From Argyresthia goedartella (lineage: Eukaryota; Arthropoda; Insecta; Lepidoptera; Argyresthiidae): a stretch of 64,000 nt of DNA. The stretch is taken from positions 7,214,501 to 7,278,500 of the forward strand of contig OX463827.1 in NCBI GenBank assembly GCA_949825045.1, read 5' to 3'. The notes under the pieces were generated by a model, which made no database searches, was not told the DNA's origin, and was given only the letters and a program-made list of their open reading frames with translations. A program made the translations under genes and the position numbers. Each line of letters begins with the position of its first letter. Position 1 is the first letter of the stretch. Of the stretch, positions 35,861 to 47,323 are shown one piece after another.

Positions 35861-36667
35861 CCTTTGACTGGTGACATGGTTTTTGTGTAACGTAACTGGT
35901 GACGAGGGGACTGAGAGGCCCACTGCGGTATCTAGTATAAATCATAGAAATTTAGTGTGGTAGCTAGCCAGAGTATGTAAAAACTGTGTTATCATATATA
36001 AATGGATAAAATAAAACAAATAACTATACTCTGAATATATTTTTTTGTTACGATCTTGCAATTTTAATGTATGTCGTCTTAACAATCAAAAAACTAGAGA
36101 TGAGATCACAAATTACATAAGCAAAAAAATAATCAACATATTTTGTCAAAAAAACACTTTTTTCTGTAATATTGAAGTAATAATGAATTAAGAAGAAAAA
36201 AAACAACTAAAATCAAAAGTGTATTTTCACGAAATTGACAATGGTCGAACTTTGCCAATTTTTATATGCAGTCTGGGCATATTTTTTTTGCACTCTGCAA
36301 GCACACACGTTTCGGTCACGATTCAAACTGGTAATTTGATTGGCGCTTTTATCGAGGAAGACAACTGGCTCCTGCTTTCCTGGAGTTTTGATTGTTCTCG
36401 GTTAAAAATGTGAAAAAACAATACAACAAAATTACGTAAAAAATTACGTAAGTGGTGACATGGGGTCTGAGAGACCCCTGCCGAACTTTATGCCAATGTA
36501 ACTTACCGATTTGAGCCTGTCCGACACAGCTATCCCCTACTACGGCATGGACGTAAGTAAACTCGAAGCTAATCAGGTGATGAGCCCAAGGAAACCCGGA
36601 GAAGGTGCCAAAATGTTGTTTTATTGACGCCGCTGGGCCTGTAAGACCCCTTGTCACCAGTTAAAGG
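35861..36667. mobile_element. 807 bp piggyBac-like MITE
   Basis: Flanked by TTAA at 35857-35860 and 36668-36671. TIRs CCTTTGACTGGTGACA and the complement of TGTCACCAGTTAAAGG agree at 15 of 16 bases. A subterminal repeat AACTGGTGACGAGGGGACTG recurs near the right side as GTGGTGACATGGGGTCTGAG. No transposase is encoded, so the element would need a piggyBac transposase in trans. Confidence 0.75.
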
Positions 36668-36671
36668 TTAA

Positions 36672-36964
36672 TACTGGCCACAATAAAATCATTGGCGACT
36701 CATGTGGGCGGGTGACAACCTCTGTGGCGCCGTGGTTGTAGCTCAGCCGGATTATTCCCGCTTGTACAGATTTCTGCTACAGATGCCCAATTCAATAGAT
36801 CCCAACTCTACAAATTCCTCACCATTTCCCACCTCTATAAAGATTCTTAATTGTGCTATTTCCCCAAATATATAAATTCCTAACTTCACGTATTCCCATT
36901 TCGATTAAGGTAAACTTGTAGAGATACCCATTTATTATTAATAATAACATTAATTAAATAAAAA
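36672..36964. other. Spacer
   Basis: No supported feature. Confidence 0.4.
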
Positions 36965-37093
36965 AATTATTAATAATAATAACACCTTGGACACCATTTA
37001 CACACATTGATCTAGCCCCAAACTAGGATTCCCTGTATCTTGGGTACTAGACAACGATACACATACTTATATAGGTAAATATTACACTTAGAT
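36965..37093 (-). mobile_element. SINE-1 copy 3, 3' half only
   Basis: Reverse text CACATTGATCTAGCCCCAAA, CTAGGATTCCCTGTATCTTG and TTAGATAGATAAAC matches the body and tail of the 11668 copy. The tRNA-like head is absent. The (TTA)n tail is the AATAAT run at 36935-36985. Confidence 0.75.
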
Positions 37094-37245
37094 AGATAAA
37101 CCCAGGTCACAGTATTAGTATTGTTTTAAATAAATATTTCCAAAATGGTTTATGTACTCCAGCTTTAGTATTCTTTTTAATTCCTCGGTCGTTTCAGTCT
37201 CCAGCATATTTAATGACAGAAGAAGACCAGAGTTGCTGCTTTTAA

Positions 37246-37599
37246 GTGCAATATCAACTATTATGTACCTGTATTAACGTTTTGTTTTTACCCCTTTGTT
37301 GGCAACATCCTGTAGTGGTTCACTCAAACAAGTTCACTCAAACATCAAAAAAATTAAAATCTCATAAAAATCTCAATAAAAGTTTATATAATAACAGTAT
37401 AACAGAAATTTTGGAAAAGTTTAAAATGTGTATGGCAGAGTTAGAAATTAATAAAACAAAATATGAGAAGGACCTGCAAAATCTTGAGTCTGAACTTGCC
37501 ACTGTCAATGGCTGCTTGAGATCTATTACTGCCCGCTATGAAAAATCTCAAGAGGCCATCGAGGAGTACTCCTTCTTTGGTGGCCTATCAATTGCGTGA
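37246..37599 (+). pseudogene. LINE-B ORF1, N-terminal coiled-coil part
   Basis: Readable as SITEILEKFKMCMAELEI, YEKDLQNLESELATV and RYEKSQEAIEEY, a charged heptad pattern predicting a coiled coil. It ends at a stop at 37597-37599. The following part of ORF1 continues in another frame from about 37540, so one frameshift separates them. The opening residues (WQHPVVVHSNKFTQTSKKLK) suggest the true start lies upstream or is lost. Confidence 0.55.
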
Positions 37600-38563
37600 C
37601 TGCCAACGTTCCTTGCAACAGCTGGAGAGACCAGCTTCAACTACGAGCCTTGAAATAAGTATCCGACCCAGGATTTCAGGGTCGCACAAAAGCATCACAA
37701 GCAAAACTGTTATGTTTTGTGATGAAATTGGAAGAAACTTAGGCATATTATTGAATAAGTTGGAACACTCAGTCATAAATAACTGTTTACCAAACTCCAG
37801 TTTTCATGATGTTATGCAAAAAATAACAAAGACACTTGATGTGACACCTGAATCAAACTTAATACTCATGTTTGGAAATAGGGGTGACGTAAACAAATGG
37901 GGCCTAATTAAATATTTTGAAACACTTTGCTCACTGAATGTTAATAAAATTGTTATGTTTACATTCCCATACAGTAAAAGATTGCCACAAGCTGATAATG
38001 ATCTTAGATATAAGCTAAATATGATATTACATACAATGTCATATAATAAATTCAGACAAAGCACGGATGTGGCTACATCTAGGCTAGTATATTTTAGTTA
38101 CTTTCATAGTGTGATGTCCTATGGTATCTTGTTGTGGGGGAAAGCAGCGGATATTCAAACTATTTTTATTTTACAGAAAAGAGCTATTCGAGCAATTTGT
38201 AATTTAAAACGAACAGACTCCTTAAGAGAGCTCTTTAAAGAAATTGACATACTAACAGTAGCTAGTCAATTTATTTTCGAAAATATAATGTATGTACGCA
38301 AGAACCTTACAACATTTTCCAAACTTAGCGATAGCTGTAATGTTTACCTAAGAAATAATCACAGACTATGTGCGCCCCGTTTTAGACTCGCGAAGGTTAG
38401 CAATTCTTTCAAGGGTCAGTGCATTCTCTACTACAATAAGATACCTATGGAGATTTTGAAATTGCCATTTGAGAAATTTAAAAAGCATTTTAAAGCGACT
38501 TTGTCGAAAACGGGATATTACAATGATCAAGATTGCTTAAATGACAGGACTGTATGGGGTTAA
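37538..38563 (+). pseudogene. In-frame ORF1-RT chimera of LINE-B
   Basis: 341 codons are open. The first about 170 residues contain KTVMFCDEIGRNLGILLN, SNLILMFGNRGDVNKWG and KIVMFTFPYSKRLP. This resembles the SGNH/esterase-like domain found in ORF1 of some CR1-group LINEs, though the GDS catalytic Ser motif is not intact (DEIG). The remainder, from FRQSTDVATSRL, is the LINE-B RT C-terminal region (SYGILLWGKAADIQT, LRELFKEIDILTVASQFI). The join at 38041/38042 keeps the frame. No role is implied beyond being a deletion product; the esterase assignment is tentative. Confidence 0.6.
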
Positions 38564-39150
38564 TCTGACTCAACACAGACCTTGCTGTAAATAATTTTGT
38601 TATTATTTATTCCAGCTTATTAAATAAAAATAAATCATAATTGTATTAGTTAAGCACAACCTATTTTTAAAAGAGATCTAAAAATCAATCTGTGGGAGTT
38701 TCTACGCCCTTCTTCTCCCACAGTGGTCCAATGTAGAGAAGAGGGAAAAAATGACGTTTGCTAAGTATATGTAAATATCTACTGTAATAAAGTACTTTTG
38801 AGTTTGAGTTTGAAAAAAAAATAGATTGATTCATTTGATTGACTCTAACAATTATGTTAGTAATAATGTTTATCTACACACGTATCATAACCCCTCTTTA
38901 CTGCGTACAAAAACCGCACGTTACGATCAGCATAATGTTAAATTAATTTGTAAAAACTCATTTCTTATCTGAAAAATTACATATTTTGACCATAATGTGT
39001 AATTTTTCTACACATTATAGCATTCAAATTTTGAACGCCGACCCTGCCTCGTGGCGCCCCTAGTTTGTCTGTGAAGTTGGTACTGACATTCAAATTTCGA
39101 ACGCCGACGCCCGAAGTTGGTGATACAGAACAAGCTAAACAACTGCAGAG

Positions 39151-39305
39151 TGTGAGTACTGTCCACAGCACTGTCGATGGTTCTCCGTATGAAATTAATG
39201 TGACAAGATACTTCAGATTGTCAATGCAATTCTGTTATTGTAAAAGAATAACAATAAATGTGTATTTTATGTCCGCCATGTCTTTCCATGTTAAATAACC
39301 CCAAC
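39151..39305 (+). repeat. Copia 5' LTR
   Basis: Begins TGTGAGTACTG and ends AAATAACCCCAAC. It matches the 3' LTR with two substitutions (near 39162 and 39250). Confidence 0.9.
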
Positions 39306-39308
39306 AAA

Positions 39309-39320
39309 TGGTAGCAGAGC
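39309..39320 (+). promoter_or_regulatory. Copia primer-binding site, initiator tRNA-Met
   Basis: TGGTAGCAGAGC, three bases after the LTR, is the complement of the 3' end of insect initiator tRNA-Met (...GCUCUGCUACCA as I recall it). It would prime minus-strand DNA synthesis. Confidence 0.8.
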
Positions 39321-39358
39321 GTGGTTATACGATTATCTACAAATAAAAAGGTAAAAAT

Positions 39359-40435
39359 ATGGCATCGACGAGTTACCGAAATATCGAACCATTGACCAAG
39401 TCAAATTATGACACTTGGTGCCTACAAGCGCAAGCCGTCCTAATAAAAAACGATTATTGGGATATCGTAAGCGGAAATAAAAGTCTGTCATCAACTGCGG
39501 TTGCGGCGGCAAAATCTGCGTTCGAAAAGGAAGACCTCAAGGCAAGAGCTGAAATTTTACTTTTGCTGTCACCTTCAGAACTCAAGCAAATAAAAACATG
39601 CACGTCGTCGAAATCTGTATGGGACAAACTTAAAGCTACATATCAAAGCACCGGGCCAGCACGTAAGGCAACCTTATTAAAACAGCTAGTTCTCAAACGT
39701 ATGACAGCTGACGAAGACATCCGTGATCATCTAAATAACTTCATGGATGTGGTCGATAAACTCGCCGACATGGAAATAAAAATACCGCCAGAACTGCTCA
39801 GCATAATGCTCCTCTATAGTTTGCCAACGTCATTCGAAAATTTCCGAATAGCCATCGAGTCAAGAGACACACTGCCTAATCCTGACGACCTGAAAGTGAA
39901 GATTCTCGAAGAATACCAGGCCAGGAGCGGTAACGAAGCACCTGAAAGTAGTGAAGCATACCACTTCAAGAAAAATAAGACAAAGTTGTACTGCAAGAAC
40001 TGCAAGAAGAAGGGCCACACTACCGAGGCATGTTGGGGCAAGAAGGATCGCTCAAATGAGAAACCTAACAGAAGCCAATCAAAAACTTTTAACGTCTGCC
40101 TGAGTACTGCAAGTTCAAGCACCGATAAAAACATGTGGTGTTTAGATAGCGGCTGCTCATCCCATATGTGCGGCGACAAGACGATGTTTTCGGCTCTGAC
40201 CCCTGAAAATGGAACCCTAAAGTTGGCATCAAACAAATATACGAGCAAAATTGAAGGCAAAGGAAAAGTTACAGTCAACCAAGAAAAAGTAGACTACAAC
40301 TTCAAAGACACGTTGTTTGTTCCTGATGTGTCAGTCAATCTACTGTCAGTAGGCAAAATAGCTGACAGAGGACATAAAGTCATCTTCGAAAAAGATAAAG
40401 CCTACATCGTAGAAAAAGCGGCGAGGTGTCACTGA
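39359..40435 (+). pseudogene. Copia gag and protease
   Basis: Starts at the ATG at 39359, 53 bp after the LTR. The gag part has YRNIEPLTKSNYDTWCLQAQ and the UBN2-type capsid pattern (WDKLKATYQS, LVLKRMTADEDIRDHLNNF). It is followed at about residue 210 by a CCHC knuckle (YCKNCKKKGHTTEACW). The aspartic protease follows with MWCLDSGCSSHMCG. The frame ends at 40433-40435. The integrase continues one frame away from about 40426, so an indel near 40415-40430 broke a single gag-pol ORF. The protein would build the particle and cleave the polyprotein. Confidence 0.85.
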
Positions 40436-41342
40436 CAGCACAGAGAAGAGACGGTCTATACTACTTCGAATTTGAGAAGAAAGAAGTGTCAAACTACACC
40501 CGAAAAAGCAACGACTGCGACCTAATGGAATGGCATCGAAAACTTGGTCATATAAATGAAAGGGATCTGAAGAAGATGGCCCAAGACAACCTAATGTATG
40601 GATTGCGACCGACTGATGAAAAATTAGAAGCTTGCGAAACCTATGCGATTATCCATAGCGACGTATATGGGCCTTTCGAGTGCGAAACGTTAGCGGGATC
40701 GAGATATTACGTCACATTCATAGACGATTTCACCCGATACTGCCACGTCTACTTCATAAAGAAGAAAAGTGACGTATTCAACACTTTTAAGCAATATAAA
40801 AGCGAAGTCGAGACGTTCCACAACAAAAAGATAAAACACCTGCAGACAGACAACGGCACTGAATATCGCAACAAGGAATTTGACGATTTCCTCAAACTAC
40901 ACGGAATCCAAAGAAGATTGACCAATGTGTATACCCCGCAACAAAATGGAACAAGCGAGAGGAAGAACAGATCTTTGTTGGATAAAGCCAGATGCCTGTT
41001 GATCGAAGCAAACGCACCCAAAAAGTTGTGGGCAGAAGCGGTACATACGGCCAACTACCTTATTAACCGTAGCCCTTCGAAAGGGTTAAACGGCGAGATA
41101 CCATTCACGAAATGGATTGACCGAACACCATCTGGCAATCATCTTCATGTTTTCGGCAGGAAGACTTTTGTCCTGAAAAAGAACAGACGAGGAAAGCTGA
41201 CTCAACACGCTAAAGAGGGCGTATTCATGGGATACTTGTTGACTACAAAAGGATACAGAGTATACATACCTGAAGATGATGACATGGTGATAAGCAGGGA
41301 GATCAAGGTTATAGATCAGATGTACTTCAAAGAAAAAGACAC
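40426..41342 (+). pseudogene. Copia integrase, interrupted by Pao
   Basis: The GAG-pre-integrase motif (MEWHRKLGHINERDLKKM) and DDE integrase motifs IIHSDVYGPF, LQTDNGTEYRN and QQNGTSERKNRSLLDKA are present with all three acidic residues. Between LEACET and IIHSDV the usual second half of the HHCC zinc finger and the GK...PF stretch are missing, which looks like an in-frame deletion of roughly 30 codons. The frame runs to 41342, where Pao begins after the GACAC target site. It resumes at 47867 in the matching phase. Confidence 0.85.
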
Positions 41343-41497
41343 TGTTTAATATCTATGCTTCGGGACGCACCTCCTTTTATTGCGCGAATCGGAACGGAAA
41401 CGGAACTAGCAGCTGTCACTTGTATAGAAACGAGATGACGAGTTAGAGGTTACTTTCTTGATGTGGAAAAAATGTCGGCACATGGCGTTCGGGCCTT
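41343..41497 (+). repeat. Pao 5' LTR, only first part matches
   Basis: 155 bases match the start of the 3' LTR with six substitutions, then similarity stops after GGCCTT. The following 150 bp up to the gag ATG do not match the remaining 380 bp of the 3' LTR. Confidence 0.8.
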
Positions 41498-41649
41498 TTA
41501 ATTGTTAGATTTAATTGTTTTAGTGGTTGCCTTAGTTTTGACAACTTAGTTTTAATTTCTGTGCCCAGCGCTGACGGGCAAGTGCTGGTCTCTGGCTATA
41601 CTTAGTTCGGTAGTGAAGTATAAGACCAGAATCTATTAAATCGGTAAAC

Positions 41650-43429
41650 ATGGCACCTTCGCTATTGACGGTACTGCGGCATGGTGTCCGTGAGGAAATG
41701 AGATGGCTCGCCCATACTCATAAGTATGTGGAGCGACCTGACATGGACGATGTCCTGCTCAAGCGTGTGGAGAACGCGATGACACGCGTCGGGAAGGTGT
41801 GTCGGCTGGCTGCGGAGGCTGAAGCTCTCGGGCTTACGGATGAAGCCTCGGTGGCTGCAGTGAAACAGCTCTGCGCGGATGCTGACCAAGCGATGGAATG
41901 CTTGGGCGACATCGTGTGACCGTGGGGAGGGTAACGGAGACCCGCCCCCGAAGGGTGTTGTTCGACGGCTGCCACACCTGGAGATTCCGGCCTTCAGTGG
42001 GGCTATTGATGAGTGGCCGGCATTCATTAATTTATTTGATAGTTTGGTCCACGGTCGGGACGACCTGGACAACGCCTACAAGTTGGCCCAACTATTGATG
42101 GCTCTGCGGGGTGAACCGAAGGAGTTGGTCGGTTACCTAACGGTCACGGCGGGCAATTATGAGATAGCCAGGTCCATATTGTTTGACCGCTACCAACACA
42201 AACGGCGGTTGGTTGATGCGCAGCTGGGGAAGCTGTTTAGCATCCCTAAAGTAACCCGGGATGTTGACATCCGAGTACAGGTGCTCAACCCTGTGCTGGT
42301 GGCCACTAAGGCCCTTCAGAAACTTGGTCTTCCGGTAGACCAATGGTCATACATTGTTTTGTATATGGTTTTGTCACGGTTGCCTGCAGCTGTTCAAAGT
42401 CGGTTTGAACAGCTGCATGGGGGCAGTAGCACGGAACTGCCCACGCTCGTCCAATTGACGGATTTTTTGGAGGGTGAATGCAGGCGATGTGACACACTGG
42501 ATACGGAGGCCAGTGTGCAGCGCCAACCCGCGCGGATGCGGGAGGGGCCGCGCCCCCCGCCCCCACGGGGGGGTGGGCGGTCGAAACAATTTGGCGTTTT
42601 GAATGCCGCGCCGTCGGGTGACGGCTGTGTGCACTGCGACAGTGCCGGTCATGAAGTGACCAGTTGCGCCAACTTTAAGGCGCTCGGGGTAGCTGCCCGC
42701 AGGAAGATAGTCTTCCGCCACCGATTGTGTTTCGGTTGTTTGGGGCCGCACCCGCTGAGCGAGTGCTCGCGCGCGTTCCCCTGTGAGTGCTGTGGTGGCA
42801 AGCACCACATCGTGTTGTGCCTAAATCGGTCAGGCCCTTCGGACGGACACCAGGGCCGGACTCAGGTTGGTCGGCCACAGGGCCCAACCAGGGCCGGACC
42901 CAGTCCCCCTACGGGCAACGGGAGTCACCAACGGGGTGACTGGGGTACCCGCGGACGGGACCCCCCCCGAGGGGAAAGGGGCAGCGCGGGGGGTAACATG
43001 CGGGATAGCAGGGGTTCGGTCGCCGCTGTCCACGGTCAGCGAGGACTTCGGGCCGCTGGCTCACTGCGTGTTACGGGCGGGTGTCAGATGGCACCTATGA
43101 GTAACGCGAAGGCTAGGAGTCCACCACCTTCTGCGGCATTCTGCCCGTCGCTCTGGGAGGCGTACAGGGAGGCGAACAGTCGGATGTCGCCCCTATTCCT
43201 AGAGCCCCCCAGGTTGGATCCGCTCTCCCCCATTCATCAACGGTGCGCACCGGGCACACCGTACACCGTCCGGTATGATCGGATACCGGGACAGCGAGGG
43301 GCCTATTATACGGGTTGGGACCCCTTGATGCACATACGGTCTGATATGCCGGTTGCATATCAGCAGCCGAGTTACTCCAAGGCCGACGGAGGTCTGAGCG
43401 GGTTCGGATCCCACGGAGCTTCCCGCTAG
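41650..43429 (+). pseudogene. Pao gag and zinc knuckles
   Basis: Begins at the ATG at 41650 with a helical N-terminus (MRWLAHTHKYVERPDMDD). That frame stops at 41917-41919. The protein continues in the next frame (about 41930 onward) with LPHLEIPAFSGAIDEWPAFI, the DUF1759-type Pao gag signature, and RYQHKRRLVDAQLGKLF. Near residue 250 of the second frame are Cys-rich knuckles (VHCDSAGHEVTSC, LCFGCLGPHPLSEC, CECCGGKHHIVLC). A long Gly/Pro/Arg-rich spacer follows. A TAG at 43427-43429 interrupts the frame, which otherwise continues unchanged into protease. Confidence 0.85.
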
Positions 43430-46096
43430 GGACACGCCGCCCACTTACAGGGTGCCGCCACTCCACAGACGGTCATGCTCCCCACCGCCTCTGTGATAGC
43501 GTGGAGTTCGGACGGCAAAGCATGTGTGGCATGAGCACTATTGGACTCGGGGGCCCAGGGGTGCTTAGTCTCGTGCAACCTTGTAAGACGGGTAAGGGAG
43601 TATCCACATTCCATTCGGGGAATTGGGAACACGGAAGTCGGTTCCGTTAAGGGAGTATGTCGGATTACTCTCTCGTCACGGGTGGATTCATCGGTGAATC
43701 TGCCGGTCACGGCATCAATCATGCCTAATGTGATGGGCTCACACCCTCACGTACGGTTGTCGCCCTCGGTGCGACAGTTGGTCGCTGGGTTGTCACTGGC
43801 TGACCCGGAGTTCGATATTCCGGGCCCAGTAGACATTTTATTGGGTGTCGATGCCTTGGGATACCTGTTAGTGCCAGGTGTCCACGTGTTGCAGGCGACT
43901 GGTCTGGTTTCGGTCAACACCAGACTGGGCCATGCGGTAATGGGTCCGGTCATGCCGGCTGCCCCACGCCTAGCGACTCGTAGTCCCTTATTCGGTTCTG
44001 TACTCTCGGAGGTGATACAGAAGTTTTGGGAGGTGGAGGAACCACCTACGGTCCGCCGGTTGGACCCGGTTGAAGAAGAGTGTGAACAGTTTTATCGGAA
44101 CAATACTGGTCGCCTTCGGTCAGGTCGATTTCTCACACGTCTTCCATTCCGGAGTGATCGCCCACCGCTGGGCAGTTCACACCATGCAGCCGAGACGCGG
44201 CTTCTGTCGATGGAACGACGCATGAAGCGTGACGGGATTTTCCGGCAGAAGTACGTCGACTTCATGCGGGAATACGAGTCGCTCGGCCACATGTCGGTTT
44301 CGGGTATCGACTGGAAGCGTGAAGACCACTGCTTCCTGCCTCATCACGCGGTCTTGAGGACCCCGGAGGGCAAAATACGGGTAGTGTTCGATGGATCGGC
44401 ATCAACATCTAACGGCATGAACCTGAACCAGTGTTTGCATTCAGGGCCGAAGTTGAACCATGACATCGCGGATGTTATCACATGGTTCCGTCGACACAAT
44501 GTTGTGTTTGTAGCTGACATCCGGATGATGTTTAGGCAGACGGTCATTCACCCTGACGATAGACGGTATCAGCTGATACTGTGGCAAGAGAGCCCAGATC
44601 AGCCCATCAGGGTGTACGAGCTGAACACCAACACGTACGGGCTACGGTCTAGTCCTTATTTGGCGATTCGCACTCTGCGGGAGTTAGCGGATCGAGAACG
44701 GTTAAATTTCCCTAGAGGAGCAGCAATCCTGGAGCAGGATCTCTACGTGGACGATATCTGTACCGGTGCAGATTCCCAAGAGGAGGCGCTCGCTCGTCGG
44801 GACGAACTAGTTGAGCTCTTACGGGGTGGAGGTTACGAGCTCCGGAAATGGATGTCAAACTCTCCAGAGTTACTGTCTGGTCTTCCGGATGACTACCAGC
44901 AGGATCCCCACATTTTTGATAATTTGGAAAATCCAAATATATTGTCGGTATTAGGCGTCCAGTACCAGCCGGTGTCAGACATGTTTTCGTATCGGGTCGA
45001 GTTGGACTCCCCGAAGGTCTGGACGAAACGGAACGTCCTTTCAACGGTGGCTAGGACATTTGATCCAAACGGGTGGATCACCCCGGTAACATTTCAGCTC
45101 AAGTGTTTTATGCAGCAATTGTGGTCTGCTGAGCTGAACTGGGACGACCTGATCGGCGGGTCATTGAGCTCAGAGTGGGACTCGTTCTTTTCGACCCTCC
45201 CTGGCATTAATCGGATTTCACTGCCACGGAGGTTGGTCCCCACCAAACGATACACCGCCACCCTGCATGGGTTTTGCGATGCCTCGGAGAAGGGCTACGG
45301 AGCTGCGGTGTATCTGCGTACGGTCGACTCCTCGGGGGAGGTTGATGTGCGGTTGGTCATGGCCAAGAGCAAGGTTGCGCCGTTGCGCACTCGCCTGACC
45401 ATTCCCAAATTAGAGCTTTCGGGAGCGGCTCTCCTGACTCGTCTGCTCAACCACACGATGACGGTTCTTCGTGGGTCAATAGCGTTAGAAGATACGGTCT
45501 ACGCTTGGACGGACAGCCAGATCGTGTTATGCTGGCTGAAGGCTTCAGTTCACAAGCTGGAGATTTTTGTGGCGAATCGGGTTTCGCAGATTTTGAATTC
45601 GGAGGTTCCCTTAATATGGAGACATGTTCCAGGGGAAATGAACCCAGCAGACTGTGCATCTCGTGGGTGTCACGCTCCGGAGTTGGTTGGACATCCCTTG
45701 TGGTGGGGTCCAAAATGGTTGACTCAAGCCGAATCGGATTGGCCAATGAGTCCACGCGTTACCACGGCGAACGGCGCCTTGACAGTCGGTGTCTGCACGA
45801 CGCAACCAGAGCCGGAAGAGGAGTTCAGCCTGCTGGAACGGTACAGCTCGCTCGACAAGCTGGTCAATGTGACCGCCTGGATCTTCCAATTTGCGCGGAA
45901 TTGTCGCAATTCTGAGGCGCAACGGGTGCGGACACAGGTCCTGACACCACTGGAACGGTACCATGCGTTGTTCGCATTGGTACGGAACGTGCAGACGGTG
46001 CACTTTAAGTCCGAACTGGACATTCTGAGACGCGGACGCATCCAACTGAAGGGAGCTGTGGCTCGGCTCAACCCGTTTATTGACCCTCAAGGATAG
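43430..46096 (+). pseudogene. Pao protease, reverse transcriptase, RNase H
   Basis: Same frame as the second gag segment, with a TGA at 43532-43534 just before the protease active site LLDSGAQGCLVS. The RT follows with RTPEGKIRVVFDGSAST, VVFVADIRMMFRQT, YGLRSSPYLAIRTL and the catalytic EQDLYVDDICTG (about 44740-44775). The RNase H/A17-type region has HGFCDASEKGYGAAVYL, IPKLELSGAALLTRLL, YAWTDSQIVLCWL and WRHVPGEMNPADCASRG. A TAG at 46094-46096 interrupts the path to integrase. These enzymes process and copy the element RNA; motif residues are retained despite the stops. Confidence 0.9.
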
Positions 46097-47292
46097 CTGA
46101 GGGTAGGAGGTCGGCTACGGAATGCTAACCTGCCTTATGCGGCTCGCCACCCGTTGTTACTCCCTAGGAAAGGGAAGTTGGTCGAACTGTTGATACAGGA
46201 TCAACACATTCGGAATGGGCATATCGGATGCCACGCCTTGATGGCGTTTCTCCAGCGCGAGTTCTGGATTCTATCGGGAAGACGCTTAGTACGTAGCGTC
46301 GTATTTCGGTGCCTGCCTTGTTATCGGGCCAAGGCGGCTACGATGCAGCCCCAGATGGGCGATTTGCCCTCGGATAGGGTTAACGAAATCCGGCCCTTTG
46401 CGGGTGTTGGAACGGATTTCGCGGGACCATTCATGGTCAAGTCTTCACAGCTACGGAACGCCAGATTAGTGAAGGCATACCTGTGCGTCTTCGTGTGGTA
46501 GTCCACTTGGAGGTGGTCAGTGACCTCACTACAGAGGCATATATCGCATGTCTAGATCGGTTCGTCTCACGAAGGGGCCTCCCGACATTAATCCGTTCGG
46601 ACAACGGCACAAATTTTGTCGGAGCCAGGCGATATCTGCAGGAGATCACTCAATTCCTGAACGGTAACCAGGACGCCATCGGTACGGCTTGCTCCTGACG
46701 AGGGATTGATTGGGTTTTCAGTCCGCCGGGATGTCCTCATTGGGGAGGAATTTTTGAGGCTGCTGTTAAATCGGCTAAGTCGCACCTGACGAGGATCATC
46801 GGTGAGACCTCTCTACGCTTTGAAGAGCTTGCGACGCTGTTCTGTAAAATTGAGATGACACTGAACTCGCGTCCGTTGTGCCCGCTCAGTTCGGATCCAA
46901 ATGATTTGGAAGCGTTGACGCCGGGTCACTTCCTGATAGGTCAGCCCCTTAACGCCCTGCCAGAATACCCATTCGGTGATGTTAAGTTAAGTCGGTTAAC
47001 TAGGTGGCAGATGTTGCAGCAAATGGCTCAAGATTTTTGGAAACGGTGGTCCCTTGAGTACTTGCACATCTTGCAGCAGCGCCTTAAGTGGACTGACCGG
47101 ACGAGCTCCCCTCAAGTCGGTGATTTGGTGTTGATTAAGGATGCGAACCTGCCATCATTGAGATGGAGACGAGGACGGATCGTCAAATTGTACACGGGTT
47201 GGGATGGCACGCCTCGATCAGCAGAAGTCAAGGTGGGGGACTCGGTCCTCAAGAGAGCGGTCGCAACACTTTCTCGCCTTCCTTTTGATTAG
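46097..47292 (+). pseudogene. Pao integrase
   Basis: The zinc-binding region has HIRNGHIGCHALMAFLQ and FRCLPCYRAKA. The catalytic core has GVGTDFAGPF (D), IRSDNGTNFVGA (D) and PHWGGIFEAAVKSAK (E). A one-base shift near 46490-46500 moves the core to the next frame, and a TGA lies at 46696-46698. The C-terminal part continues open to the TAG at 47290-47292 with TPGHFLIGQPL and QVGDLVLIKDANLP, the usual Pao integrase end. The gene ends about 30 bp before the 3' LTR. Confidence 0.9.
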
Positions 47293-47323
47293 GGACAGGT
47301 TCGGGCCTGTCCGGGCGGGTGAC

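Larger units (their letters stand above)
37094..38813 (+). mobile_element. LINE-B copy with ORF1 joined to the RT end
   Basis: The 5' part (37094-38041) is an ORF1-like region. At 38042 the text switches to the last third of RT (TTCAGACAAAGCACGGATGT), so roughly 3 kb with endonuclease and most of RT is missing. The 3' UTR is complete and ends GAGTTTGAGTTTG followed by A's at 38813. The segment 37091-37386 recurs at 54601-54898. Confidence 0.75.

Noticed and set aside
41662..46090. Long antisense ORFs across the Pao element
   Set aside because: They mirror the GC-rich gag-pol frames, show no domain motif, and the sense strand carries complete Pao domains in order.
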